DNA of 8,720 bases from an uncultured Eubacterium sp. (GTDB lineage: Bacteria > Bacillota > Clostridia > Lachnospirales > Lachnospiraceae): assembly GCA_900547255.1 (NCBI GenBank), contig URGC01000099.1, forward strand, positions 1-8,720, read 5' to 3'. The notes beneath the pieces are model-generated. The model was not told the DNA's origin. It made no database searches and was given only the letters and a program-made list of their open reading frames with translations. Made by a program: the position numbers and the translations under genes. Position 1 is the stretch's first letter; each line of letters opens with the position of its first letter. Of this stretch, positions 1 to 6,536 are shown one piece after another.

Positions 1-91
1 ACGTGTTCAGCCTAGTTCATAAATATGTGTCCAGGATTCTGGGTACATATCATTACGTCACCCGCCTTTTTTATTATCACAAGTTTTGCGC
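1..91. other. Non-coding left edge with a hairpin and a possible repeat unit
   Basis: No supportable gene is seen here. Positions 23-34 and 39-50 form a 12-bp stem around a GATT loop. In a plus-strand RNA all 12 positions pair, two of them as G-U wobbles (29-44 and 30-43). In a minus-strand RNA those two become mismatches. ACGT occurs at 1-4 and again at 55-58, which would fit the end of a 54-bp repeat unit cut by the window edge, but four bases are weak evidence. The 12-mer at 84-95 (TTTTGCGCAAAA) is a perfect palindrome that merges into the A-tract of the flgN terminator. The plus-strand frame from position 3 to the TAA at 129-131 is open, but it runs through the terminator and has no visible start. 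Confidence 0.5.
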
Positions 92-119
92 AAAAAAAGG
101 AAAGGTTTTGCCCTTTCCT
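92..119 (-). terminator. Intrinsic terminator after flgN
   Basis: Read on the minus strand, AGGAAAGG (119-112) pairs perfectly with CCTTTCCT (105-98) across a six-base loop. Seven T residues (98-92) follow at once. The stem begins 25 nt after the flgN stop codon. This is a textbook Rho-independent terminator and marks the end of the flgM-flgN transcript and of any read-through from the long upstream operon. The opposite strand has only a short T run after the stem, so it looks mainly one-directional. Confidence 0.9.
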
Positions 120-143
120 CATTCTCTTTAATAGCTATACTAT

Positions 144-659
144 CTACTGTTTCGCATCAAATGCCCCAACTGAACCATAATTATTGCTCTGCTCGTAAGC
201 TCCCTTGCTATAATTGCCAGTCTGTGGAGCTACAACTGAATTCCTAGCCAGATTAAGCTCAAATTCAATCATATCCATGGATTCCTGAAGCAAAACTTTA
301 TTATTATCATTGACTTTCATAAGATTGTCAATTGTTCTCTTTAATTTGAAATGAACCTCTGATAGGGCAGCCTTATCCTTTGGCTGCTTCGATAGCAGAT
401 TGACTATATCAGCTATCTTTATGCCGTCAGTCGGGATATTAAGAACATTACATATATCCTTAACATTCTCCTCCCTCTTGGCATCAAGACCATTGATAAC
501 GTCTATACAATGCTGCTCCTGTAAGAGAATCTCCTGCAACTTATCAACATCGCCATTAACAATAGCGGAAGTTTTATTATTAGCCAGTTCCATAAGACTT
601 TCATATTCTGTATTCTCTTTATCAAGTACATCTATAAGTGTCTCAATTAAACTTGCCAT
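144..659 (-). CDS. flgN: FlgN-family flagellar export chaperone
   Basis: The protein has 171 residues and is almost all predicted helix for the first 140 or so, rich in Glu, Lys, Asn and Leu. This fits the FlgN fold: a cytoplasmic helical bundle that binds the hook-filament junction proteins FlgK and FlgL and delivers them to the type III export apparatus. The last 25 residues are a Gly/Asn/Tyr/Ser-rich tail that looks disordered. Helical chaperones have few diagnostic residues, so the call rests on length, composition and position: the gene starts 14 bp after flgM, as yvyG (flgN) follows flgM in Bacillus. The ATG at 659 follows a GGGG-type ribosome site with 8-nt spacing, weaker than its neighbours' sites, so translation may depend on flgM. 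A terminator follows directly, which separates it from any flgK gene. Confidence 0.82.
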   Translation of the reverse strand: MASLIETLIDVLDKENTEYESLMELANNKTSAIVNGDVDKLQEILLQEQHCIDVINGLDAKREENVKDICNVLNIPTDGIKIADIVNLLSKQPKDKAALSEVHFKLKRTIDNLMKVNDNNKVLLQESMDMIEFELNLARNSVVAPQTGNYSKGAYEQSNNYGSVGAFDAKQ

Positions 660-673
660 ATATCAAACCCCGC

Positions 674-955
674 TTAAAATGTTAATGTCTCAACGTTATT
701 AAGAATCTTATCTGCAACAGCCTCTGAACTGATATTATATGTTCCAGCAGCCATCTGTGCTTTAATTCTGGCTACCTTATCCATTCTTACATCTGAAGCC
801 TCTGCAACTGCTGCTCTTGCTGTCTGATAGCTCTTAGCAGTAGATGAAAACTCCAGCTTATCATTGTATGACTGTGTGCGTGAAGACTTTCTAACAGAAG
901 ATACATTATTTGTCTGGTAAAGCTGACTTATCGTATTATACGCATCTATACGCAT
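674..955 (-). CDS. flgM: Anti-sigma-28 factor FlgM
   Basis: A 93-residue protein when started at the ATG at 955. FlgM binds the flagellar sigma factor (sigma-28/sigma-D) and blocks late flagellar genes until the hook-basal body is complete. In many bacteria it is then exported. The N-terminal MRIDAYNTISQLYQ is typical of clostridial FlgM. The C-terminal part (about residues 56-85: RMDKVARIKAQMAAGTYNIS, then EAVADKIL) is the conserved sigma-binding region. An in-frame ATG lies five codons earlier at 970, but it overlaps GGAGG at 968-964, which sits 8 nt before the ATG at 955, so the shorter start is preferred. The gene follows yvyF and precedes flgN, as in Bacillus. A sigma-28-type promoter at 992-1018 suggests autoregulation: FlgM restrains the sigma factor that transcribes it. 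Confidence 0.92.
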   Translation of the reverse strand: MRIDAYNTISQLYQTNNVSSVRKSSRTQSYNDKLEFSSTAKSYQTARAAVAEASDVRMDKVARIKAQMAAGTYNISSEAVADKILNNVETLTF

Positions 956-963
956 GTTAACCG

Positions 964-968
964 CCTCC
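964..968 (-). promoter_or_regulatory. Ribosome binding site that sets the flgM start
   Basis: GGAGG read on the minus strand, 8 nt before the ATG at 955. Its first G belongs to an upstream in-frame ATG (970-968), which itself has no Shine-Dalgarno sequence. This makes the ATG at 955 the likely initiator and the extra five codons an artefact of the ribosome site. Confidence 0.8.
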
Positions 969-991
969 ATTCTTTTATCTTCATGTAAAAT

Positions 992-1018
992 TTATCGGTT
1001 ACATGCGCCAATTACTTA
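992..1018 (-). promoter_or_regulatory. Sigma-28/sigma-D flagellar promoter for flgM-flgN
   Basis: Read on the minus strand: TAAG (1018-1015), a 15-nt spacer, then ACCGATAA (999-992). The established sigma-28 consensus is TAAA, about 15 nt, GCCGATAA. Each element differs at one position and the spacing is the consensus one. Transcription would start near 985, giving a leader of about 30 nt before the flgM ATG at 955. The site lies in the 86-bp yvyF-flgM gap, the largest gap in the operon, which has no clear terminator. flgM and flgN can therefore receive both read-through and a late, sigma-28-driven transcript. Confidence 0.82.
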
Positions 1019-1041
1019 ACCGTCAAAATAACATTTTTTAA

Positions 1042-1461
1042 TTATTTTTCAAGGAATCTCATTCTTGCTCTGTCGTAAGCAGCCTTCTTAGCTTCCATAG
1101 ATGGACGCTCTGGCTCCTTATGATATACATTGTCAAACTGAGATGCAAGCACGCCCTTACAATTATCGCAGAATCTTCCGCTCTTGATAGTAGCTCCACA
1201 CATCTCACATGAAATTCCTATTGGAGAATCATCTGAGAAACGGAGTCTCTCCTCTCTGATCCACTGCTCAAGCTGTCTTATACTGACATCACAATCCTGT
1301 GATATCTGATTCATCTGAGCATCTTTATGATCCTCTATGTACTCCTTAACTTCCATAAACTTATCCTCAAGCTTACTTGCACAGCTTGGACACAAATTCC
1401 TGTACTGACCACCTACATAATTAAATAAACGACCGCACTGTCTGCAATTTCTAACATCCAT
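1042..1461 (-). CDS. yvyF: YvyF-family (TIGR03826-type) flagellar operon protein with two zinc-ribbon halves
   Basis: A 139-residue protein when started at the ATG at 1461. Residues 6-27 hold a CxxC...CxxC pair (C6, C9, C24, C27), and a second pair sits at C85, C88, C98 and C101. Between them, residues 48-75 (MNQISQDCDVSIRQLEQWIR and following) look like a helix-turn-helix of the MerR-like type. The arrangement and the place just before flgM match B. subtilis YvyF, a flagellar-operon protein. Its function is not well settled, and a regulatory or DNA-binding role is inference from the zinc sites and the helix-turn-helix. The C-terminal 35 residues are charged and helical. An ATG five codons upstream (1476) lacks its own ribosome site; GGAGG lies 8 nt before 1461. 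comF ends 38 bp upstream. Confidence 0.88.
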   Translation of the reverse strand: MDVRNCRQCGRLFNYVGGQYRNLCPSCASKLEDKFMEVKEYIEDHKDAQMNQISQDCDVSIRQLEQWIREERLRFSDDSPIGISCEMCGATIKSGRFCDNCKGVLASQFDNVYHKEPERPSMEAKKAAYDRARMRFLEK

Positions 1462-1469
1462 GTCATAAC

Positions 1470-1474
1470 CCTCC
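1470..1474 (-). promoter_or_regulatory. Ribosome binding site that sets the yvyF start
   Basis: GGAGG on the minus strand, 8 nt before the ATG at 1461. As at flgM, its first G is the third base of an upstream in-frame ATG (1476-1474) exactly five codons earlier. That ATG has no purine-rich site at a useful distance, the nearest AGGA being about 20 nt away, so initiation at 1461 is favoured. Confidence 0.78.
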
Positions 1475-1499
1475 ATTCATATGTATAAAATGTTCATCC

Positions 1500-2222
1500 T
1501 TATATGCCTTTACCAACACACAGGCTGATACAATACACCTTCTCAACGCCTGCCGCTTTCAGTACTTTAGCACAGGCATCAACTGTCGCTCCTGTTGTAT
1601 ATATATCGTCAACAAGAAGTACTCTCTTATATTCTATAATATTTGACGTAATTGTGAAAGCTTTTTTAATATTTTCTGCTCTCTGAATATCATTAAGTGA
1701 TTTCATAGGCACTGTTTCACGGCTTCTGATAAGTATATCGGAGTCAACTTTAATTCCCGAAAGCTCTCCAAGCCTTGCCGCGATAAGTTCTGCCTGATTA
1801 TACCCACGCACTCTCTGCTTCTTTGCATGCAATGGTACAGGTATTATAGCCTGTGGTCTCCACATATCAAGCTGTATCTTACAGCTTTTATACATCTCCT
1901 TGCCATACCACCCGGCAAAGTCCCTGCATCCGTTGTATTTGTAGCGGTATATCGACTGCTTAATTCCGTCACTATACTCAAATACAGCCGCACCCTGATC
2001 ATATACATGCTTATTCCTTGCACAGTCAAAGCATAACTCAGCATCAGAATCCTCAAGCGGCTTGCCACATTTCATGCATCTTGCACTTCCGACATATCTA
2101 AGCTTGTTCTGACATTCAGCACATGGCTCTGACTGTCCCTGTGTACCTTTGACAATGCCAAAACACACCGGGCAGACCGCAGGATACAGAACATTTATAA
2201 GTATCTTAGTTAAACTCGTCAA
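1500..2222 (-). CDS. comF: ComF family protein: zinc-ribbon phosphoribosyltransferase-like competence factor
   Basis: The 240-residue protein has two cysteine-pair zinc ribbons at the N-terminus (C17, C20, C34, C37, then C49, C52, C64, C67). A phosphoribosyltransferase-like domain follows. IPVPLHAKKQRVRGYNQAEL (127-146) is the ComF-typical segment, and RVLLVDDIYTTGATVDAC (200-217) is the PRPP-binding loop with its paired acidic residues. ComF proteins are needed for DNA uptake in transformable bacteria and act on incoming single-stranded DNA, although many non-competent bacteria keep them. The start is TTG at 2222, overlapping the recD2 TGA by 4 bp, with AAGGAG at 2236-2231 and 8-nt spacing. 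No in-frame ATG lies near enough to keep the first zinc ribbon. The order comF-yvyF-flgM-flgN is as in Bacillus. All expected motif residues are present. Confidence 0.93.
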   Translation of the reverse strand: MTSLTKILINVLYPAVCPVCFGIVKGTQGQSEPCAECQNKLRYVGSARCMKCGKPLEDSDAELCFDCARNKHVYDQGAAVFEYSDGIKQSIYRYKYNGCRDFAGWYGKEMYKSCKIQLDMWRPQAIIPVPLHAKKQRVRGYNQAELIAARLGELSGIKVDSDILIRSRETVPMKSLNDIQRAENIKKAFTITSNIIEYKRVLLVDDIYTTGATVDACAKVLKAAGVEKVYCISLCVGKGI

Positions 2223-4453
2223 ATAAAACTCTCCTTAATTCTCTTATCAAGAGATGAAAAACGCATCTGCTCTGTCTCGTTGTCTGCCATCTGATGAAAT
2301 ACTTCCTCAATTCCAACCATGCAGACGCATTTCTTGGCACGGGTTACCGCCGTATATAACAGATTGCGGTTCATAAGCATTCTTGGTCCCGGATACATCG
2401 GAATAATCACAGCCGGATACTCACTTCCCTGCGATTTGTGGACTGTCACAGCGTAGGCTAATTCAAGCTCCTCTAACTGCTTGAAATCATACTGCACTTC
2501 CCTTGCATCCTCAAATCTTACAGTTACACATTCTGAAAATGTATCAATGCGCTGGATAACGCCCGAATCACCGTTAAACACGCCTGTTCCCATCTCAATC
2601 GCAACACCGTAGCGGTTTCTTTTCTCCCACTCTAACTGATAGTTATTCTTAATCTGCATAACCTTATCGCCCTCGCGGAATACTAAATCTCCAACCGCCT
2701 TTTCTTCCTTATCAGGTGCAGGCGGATTGAGGTACTGCTGCATAACATGATTAAGCCTCTCAACTCCCACTGCTGACTTTCTTGATGGTGTAAGTATCTG
2801 AATCTCATTGATATCAGCTCCTACGTAATCAGGCAGCTTGGCTTTGAGCAGTGTACACATCGCAGCTATTATCTCATCTGGTGTATTTCTTCGGACAAAC
2901 AGGAAATCCTTGCTGTACTTGTTAAGCACAACTGGTTCACCCTTGTTAATCTTATGTGCATTAGTTACAATCTCGCTCTCTGCCGCCTGTCTGAATATCT
3001 TTTCAAGCTTGACAACTGGAAAACACTCAGACTGTATTATATCCTTTAACACGTTGCCTGCACCGACACTTGGAAGCTGGTCAACGTCTCCTACAAGAAT
3101 CAGCCTCGTTCCTACAGGAATCGCTTTGAGCAGTGAATTCATAATGGCAATATCAACCATAGACATCTCATCAACTATGATAACATCTGTCTCAAGCGGA
3201 TTATCTTCATTTCTGTCAAAATGAGCTGATGAATTGCTGTTATCATCCGGGCCGCCGCATATCTCAAGAAGCCTGTGTATCGTCTGTGCCTCAAATCCAG
3301 TTGTCTCTGTCATACGTTTAGCCGCACGTCCAGTCGGAGCAGCAAGACGTATATCCATGCCTTCCATCTGGAAAAATCTGATAATCGTGTTAATAGTTGT
3401 TGTCTTACCAGTTCCCGGCCCACCTGTTATAACCATCAAGCCATTAAGCACTGCGCTCTTAACCGCATTGCGCTGTATCTCATCAAGAGTTATGGAAAGC
3501 TCATTCTCTATCGTATCTATACGCTCGTTCATCTGGTCATCTTCACACGTATACTTAACATCTAAATCTATAAGCATTCTGGCAACACTTGCTTCCATAT
3601 AATAATATCTGGATGCATATATACACTGTGTATCGCCTTCCATCTTGATGACAATCTTCTTGTCAATCGCCATATCCATGATATATTTATCGAAATCCTG
3701 AATATCTATAAGAAGCAGATTCTTAGCCTGCTCACACAGAATGTCAGCAGGAAGGTATACATGTCCCTGTGAAACTGCCTGACACAGACAATAATATATA
3801 CCACTCTTGATACGGAATTCAGAGTCTATCTTAAATCCGGCACGCTGTGCAATCTCGTCTGCTATGCGGAATCCCACGCCTTCAATGTCATCTGCTAATC
3901 TATATGGATTTTCCTGAATAACTGAATATACATCCTGACCATAACGCAAGAATACCTTATTAGCCAGCTTCATACTGATGCCAAAATCCTGCATATATAT
4001 CATAGCTTTTCTCATATCACGCTTTTCAATAAGCTGATTAGCTATGTCCATCGCTTTTTTCAGGCTGATTCCCTTGATTTCGGCAAGACGTTCCGGTTCC
4101 TCTTCCATAATTCTGAATGTATCATCGCCAAATGTGTCAACTATGCTGTCAGCAAGCTTTTCACCGATACCTTTGATAGAACCTGAACTAAGATAGCGCT
4201 TAACAGACTTTGCATCATCTGGCGCTTTAAATTCATATGACTGTATGGAAAACTGCATATAGTATACCGGGTGCTTTACAAATGCACCTCTGGCAACTAT
4301 ATATTCACCTGCGCTGACATAGCTCAAGCTTCCAACGCAGGTAACCTCTTCTCCATTAAATATTATGTTAAATACTGTGTATCCGTTGTCTTCATTACGG
4401 AATATTATATTCTCTATAAATCCTTCAACACAATCCAGTGCTTCGTAATCCAA
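2219..4453 (-). CDS. recD2: RecD2-type 5'-3' DNA helicase (SF1B, RecD/TraA family)
   Basis: A 744-residue ATP-dependent helicase, within the family's usual 700-850. The N-terminal half has an OB-like start (FIENIIFRNEDNGYTVFNI) and helix-hairpin-helix segments near residues 91-105 (GSIKGIGEKLADSIV), 124-137 and 188-202 (DDIEGVGFRIADEIA). The helicase core shows Walker A GGPGTGKT (344-351), motif Ia AAPTGRAAKR (371-380), Walker B VIIVDEMSMVD (424-434), motif III LVGDVDQLPSVGAG (453-466), motif IV EKIFRQA (484-490), motif V AVTVHKSQGSEYP (668-680) and motif VI YTAVTRAKK (700-708). RecD2 acts without RecB or RecC in DNA repair and replication-fork maintenance. The start is TTG at 4453, with GAGG at 4466-4463 and 9-nt spacing, only one base after the flgJ-like stop. 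The 3' end overlaps comF. A repair helicase inside a flagellar operon is a notable arrangement. Catalytic motifs are all intact. Confidence 0.95.
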   Translation of the reverse strand: MDYEALDCVEGFIENIIFRNEDNGYTVFNIIFNGEEVTCVGSLSYVSAGEYIVARGAFVKHPVYYMQFSIQSYEFKAPDDAKSVKRYLSSGSIKGIGEKLADSIVDTFGDDTFRIMEEEPERLAEIKGISLKKAMDIANQLIEKRDMRKAMIYMQDFGISMKLANKVFLRYGQDVYSVIQENPYRLADDIEGVGFRIADEIAQRAGFKIDSEFRIKSGIYYCLCQAVSQGHVYLPADILCEQAKNLLLIDIQDFDKYIMDMAIDKKIVIKMEGDTQCIYASRYYYMEASVARMLIDLDVKYTCEDDQMNERIDTIENELSITLDEIQRNAVKSAVLNGLMVITGGPGTGKTTTINTIIRFFQMEGMDIRLAAPTGRAAKRMTETTGFEAQTIHRLLEICGGPDDNSNSSAHFDRNEDNPLETDVIIVDEMSMVDIAIMNSLLKAIPVGTRLILVGDVDQLPSVGAGNVLKDIIQSECFPVVKLEKIFRQAAESEIVTNAHKINKGEPVVLNKYSKDFLFVRRNTPDEIIAAMCTLLKAKLPDYVGADINEIQILTPSRKSAVGVERLNHVMQQYLNPPAPDKEEKAVGDLVFREGDKVMQIKNNYQLEWEKRNRYGVAIEMGTGVFNGDSGVIQRIDTFSECVTVRFEDAREVQYDFKQLEELELAYAVTVHKSQGSEYPAVIIPMYPGPRMLMNRNLLYTAVTRAKKCVCMVGIEEVFHQMADNETEQMRFSSLDKRIKESFI

Positions 4454-4454
4454 C

Positions 4455-4868
4455 TTATACTTCCTCTATGCTGTAATTTCTCTTCATCTGCTTATACAGA
4501 TTCTCAGCAATTCCAAGACCTTTACCCTGTGACTCAGTTACCTGGCTTGCCATCTGCGATACAAGCTCATCACCAAAATAACTTGATAATGTACTCATTC
4601 CAGAATCTGAATCATCTGTCACTCCAAAAAGCGATGCATATATATTATCTGAATCACTTTCATCAATGCTTGACATCTTAACCATTGCTTTCATCATCTG
4701 TTCTACGAAATAACTCTCAAAGTCCTTGCAGACTTCCATAAGCTCATCATCTGTTGCCTTAGAAAGGTCTGTTGAATTAAGCTTGCTGCTTATTGAGTTA
4801 GTTGTCGCATTAGTATATGTACTATTATTAGAATATATCGAATTGATATTGCTTATCATATTATCCAT
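4455..4868 (-). CDS. flgJ: FlgJ-N-type rod-binding protein, no muramidase domain
   Basis: A 137-residue protein. After a Ser/Asn/Thr-rich N-terminal stretch (about 1-35), residues 40-63 (DDELMEVCKDFESYFVEQMM and the next four) show the FlgJ N-terminal (rod-binding, PF10135) signature of an acidic-Phe-Glu helix followed by Met-rich contacts. The pattern F(G)DELVSQMASQVTESQGKG and then GIAENLYKQM near 97-127 is the second conserved block. In proteobacteria FlgJ carries an extra C-terminal muramidase; here the protein ends after the rod-binding part, as is common in Gram-positive flagellar sets. It probably helps cap or polymerise the rod made by FlgF/FlgG, encoded just upstream. The ATG at 4868 has GAGG with 7-nt spacing. 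recD2 begins one base after its stop. Assignment to rod-binding is firm; the exact mechanism is inference. Confidence 0.88.
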   Translation of the reverse strand: MDNMISNINSIYSNNSTYTNATTNSISSKLNSTDLSKATDDELMEVCKDFESYFVEQMMKAMVKMSSIDESDSDNIYASLFGVTDDSDSGMSTLSSYFGDELVSQMASQVTESQGKGLGIAENLYKQMKRNYSIEEV

Positions 4869-4904
4869 ATGTCTACCTCACATTATAATACATACGTCTA
4901 CAGA

Positions 4905-5720
4905 TTATCTCTTAAGATTGTTAGCCTGCTCCATCATTGTATCAGATGTTGTTATAGCCTTAGAGCATAATTCGTATGCTCTCTGTGCTGTGATAAGATT
5001 AACCATCTCTGTCGCAACATTGACATTAGATGCCTCAAGATAACCCTGCTTTATCTTACTCTTAGCTCCAACATCATCATAGTCCTCATTGAGAGGTACT
5101 CCTGATGCCTCAGATTCCTTAAGGTATGAACTTCCAATCTTCTCTAATCCAGATGGGTTAGTAAACTGGAATAAAGCTATCTTAATACCCATAGGTGCTG
5201 GATTATTAGTCTCATCTGGATAACATAAGTTACCCTCACCATCAACTGTAACCTTAGCAGAATTGTACTCTGATGAAAGGACAATTGGGGAACCATCTGA
5301 GCTTAACACTGGATATCCCTCTGCTGTAGAAAGCATGAAGCCATCCTGTGCCACCGAAAATAAAAATCCACCATTCCTTGTGTACAATGTGCTTCCATCA
5401 AGATCCTGTACAGCAAAAAAGCCATCACCATTAATCATGAAATCAGTTGTGCTGTCTGTAGCATTAGCTGACCCTTGAATATAATGAGATGTAACTGCTG
5501 AAACTCTTGAACCAAGACCAACCTGTGCGCTTACTGGCTTCTGTTCTCCATTAGCTGATGTTGTTCTTGCCTGTAAATCCTGATATAACAATGACTTAAA
5601 GCTCGCGCTCTCTGACTTATACCCTGTTGAGTTAACGTTAGCAAGATTGTTTGATATAACGTCAACATTAGTCTGCTGTGCAATCATTCCAGATGCAGCA
5701 GAATATAATGATCTAACCAT
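4905..5720 (-). CDS. flgG: Flagellar distal rod protein FlgG (FlhP-like)
   Basis: A 271-residue axial protein of the flagellar hook-basal body. Residues 5-36 hold the conserved N-terminal rod motif (LYSAASGMIAQQ, then VISNNLANVNSTGYK). Residues 226-271 form the C-terminal module, with EASNVNVATEMVNLITAQRA near the start and a coiled helix ending in NNLKR. These two ends pack together in the rod, while the middle forms the surface domain. Length and the C-terminal TEMVNLITAQRAYE pattern fit FlgG better than the hook protein FlgE. By position it equals B. subtilis FlhP, second gene after mbl. AAGGAG sits 9 nt before the ATG at 5720. The product is exported through the flagellar type III system and so has no signal peptide. 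A flgJ-like gene follows after 36 bp. Confidence 0.93.
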   Translation of the reverse strand: MVRSLYSAASGMIAQQTNVDVISNNLANVNSTGYKSESASFKSLLYQDLQARTTSANGEQKPVSAQVGLGSRVSAVTSHYIQGSANATDSTTDFMINGDGFFAVQDLDGSTLYTRNGGFLFSVAQDGFMLSTAEGYPVLSSDGSPIVLSSEYNSAKVTVDGEGNLCYPDETNNPAPMGIKIALFQFTNPSGLEKIGSSYLKESEASGVPLNEDYDDVGAKSKIKQGYLEASNVNVATEMVNLITAQRAYELCSKAITTSDTMMEQANNLKR

Positions 5721-5741
5721 AATTATCTACTCCTTCTTATT

Positions 5742-6512
5742 CTAGAGTTCTGAGATACTTACCATCTTGCCAAGCATCTCATCAACAGCGTTAATGACCT
5801 TCTGTCCGCTCTCATACTCTCTTGCAATACCTATCATCTCAATCATCTCAGATACAACATTGATATTAGATGCCTCTGTGTATCCCTGATTAACTGTAGC
5901 TGTGCAATCAGTCTGTGTTGCTCCATCAACTGTGCGGTACAGATTCTCGCCATATGCTTCTAAGTAATTATAGTCCTCAAAATCTGTCAATGCGAATGTA
6001 TCAACATATACACCATCTGCATATATCTCACCTGTTGGCTGGACTTCCAGCTTCTGAATATCAGTTGGTAATTGTATTGGACCACTCTCACCTAATACAA
6101 AATCGCCATCCTTGGTAACCAGATAACCTTCCTGATTCATCTGGAACGACCCATCCCTGGAATACATAGTAGATGTCTCACCTGCTTTGTTAGTGAAAGA
6201 AATGTTAAAGAAACCCTTTCCTGACAATGCAAAATCATAATTGCTCTCAGTGCTTACAAATGAGCCCTGTGACCAGTCTCTATATGATTCACCAATCTTT
6301 GCTCCGAGTGACAGGCTTCCTATATTCTCATTGAGATGTCCAACTGTAAGATCCTTTATCTTGAGTGCATACATCTCATCAAAAGACTGTGTTGTAAGTC
6401 CTTCTTTCTTGTAACCTGTTGTCGTAGCATTTGCAAGGTTATTGGAGACGACATCCATTCTCTTCTGGCTGTTAACCATTCCGGTATATGCTGTATATAA
6501 CCCTCTGACCAT
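5742..6512 (-). CDS. flgF: Flagellar rod protein FlgF-like (FlhO)
   Basis: A 256-residue flagellar basal-body rod protein. The N-terminal motif spans residues 5-38 (LYTAYTGMVNSQ, then VVSNNLANATTTGYK) and the C-terminal module 210-256 (EASNINVVSEMIEMIGIARE, ending ISEL). It is a paralogue of the FlgG encoded 21 bp downstream. Its variable C-terminal helix (SEMIEMIGIAREYESGQKVI) fits FlgF/FlhO, the proximal-side rod protein, rather than FlgG. The mbl-flhO-flhP order of Bacillus is reproduced exactly. The ATG at 6512 follows GGAGG with 7-nt spacing. mreB/mbl ends 24 bp upstream and no terminator or promoter is seen in the gap, so co-transcription with the cell-shape gene is likely. The name FlgF or FlhO is a choice of convention. 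Confidence 0.9.
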   Translation of the reverse strand: MVRGLYTAYTGMVNSQKRMDVVSNNLANATTTGYKKEGLTTQSFDEMYALKIKDLTVGHLNENIGSLSLGAKIGESYRDWSQGSFVSTESNYDFALSGKGFFNISFTNKAGETSTMYSRDGSFQMNQEGYLVTKDGDFVLGESGPIQLPTDIQKLEVQPTGEIYADGVYVDTFALTDFEDYNYLEAYGENLYRTVDGATQTDCTATVNQGYTEASNINVVSEMIEMIGIAREYESGQKVINAVDEMLGKMVSISEL

Positions 6513-6536
6513 AGCCTGTCCTCCAATCCCAATCTC

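Noticed and set aside
23..50. CsrA-type binding hairpin (AGGA near the loop)
   Set aside because: The AGGA is mostly in the stem and the matching RNA would be plus strand, opposite to the flagellar genes, so it is not a convincing CsrA site.
10..51. Tiny minus-strand ORF of 13 codons starting ATG TAC CCA GAA
   Set aside because: Ribosome-site spacing is poor, it overlaps the hairpin, and it lies just after a strong terminator; no support as a gene.
2..131. Plus-strand open frame reaching a TAA at 129-131, possible C-terminus of a convergent gene
   Set aside because: It reads through the flgN terminator, has no start or ribosome site within the window, and is short enough to be open by chance. 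It is kept only as a possible repeat-encoded peptide in the findings.
2838..3602. Plus-strand open frames antisense to recD2
   Set aside because: They lie inside a conserved helicase coding region with intact motifs and show hydrophobic, low-information translations; shadows of the real gene.
4882..4887. TATAAT on the minus strand just before the flgJ-like gene
   Set aside because: No -35-like hexamer at 16-18 nt; in AT-rich sequence an isolated -10 match is expected by chance. Possible internal promoter but not supported.
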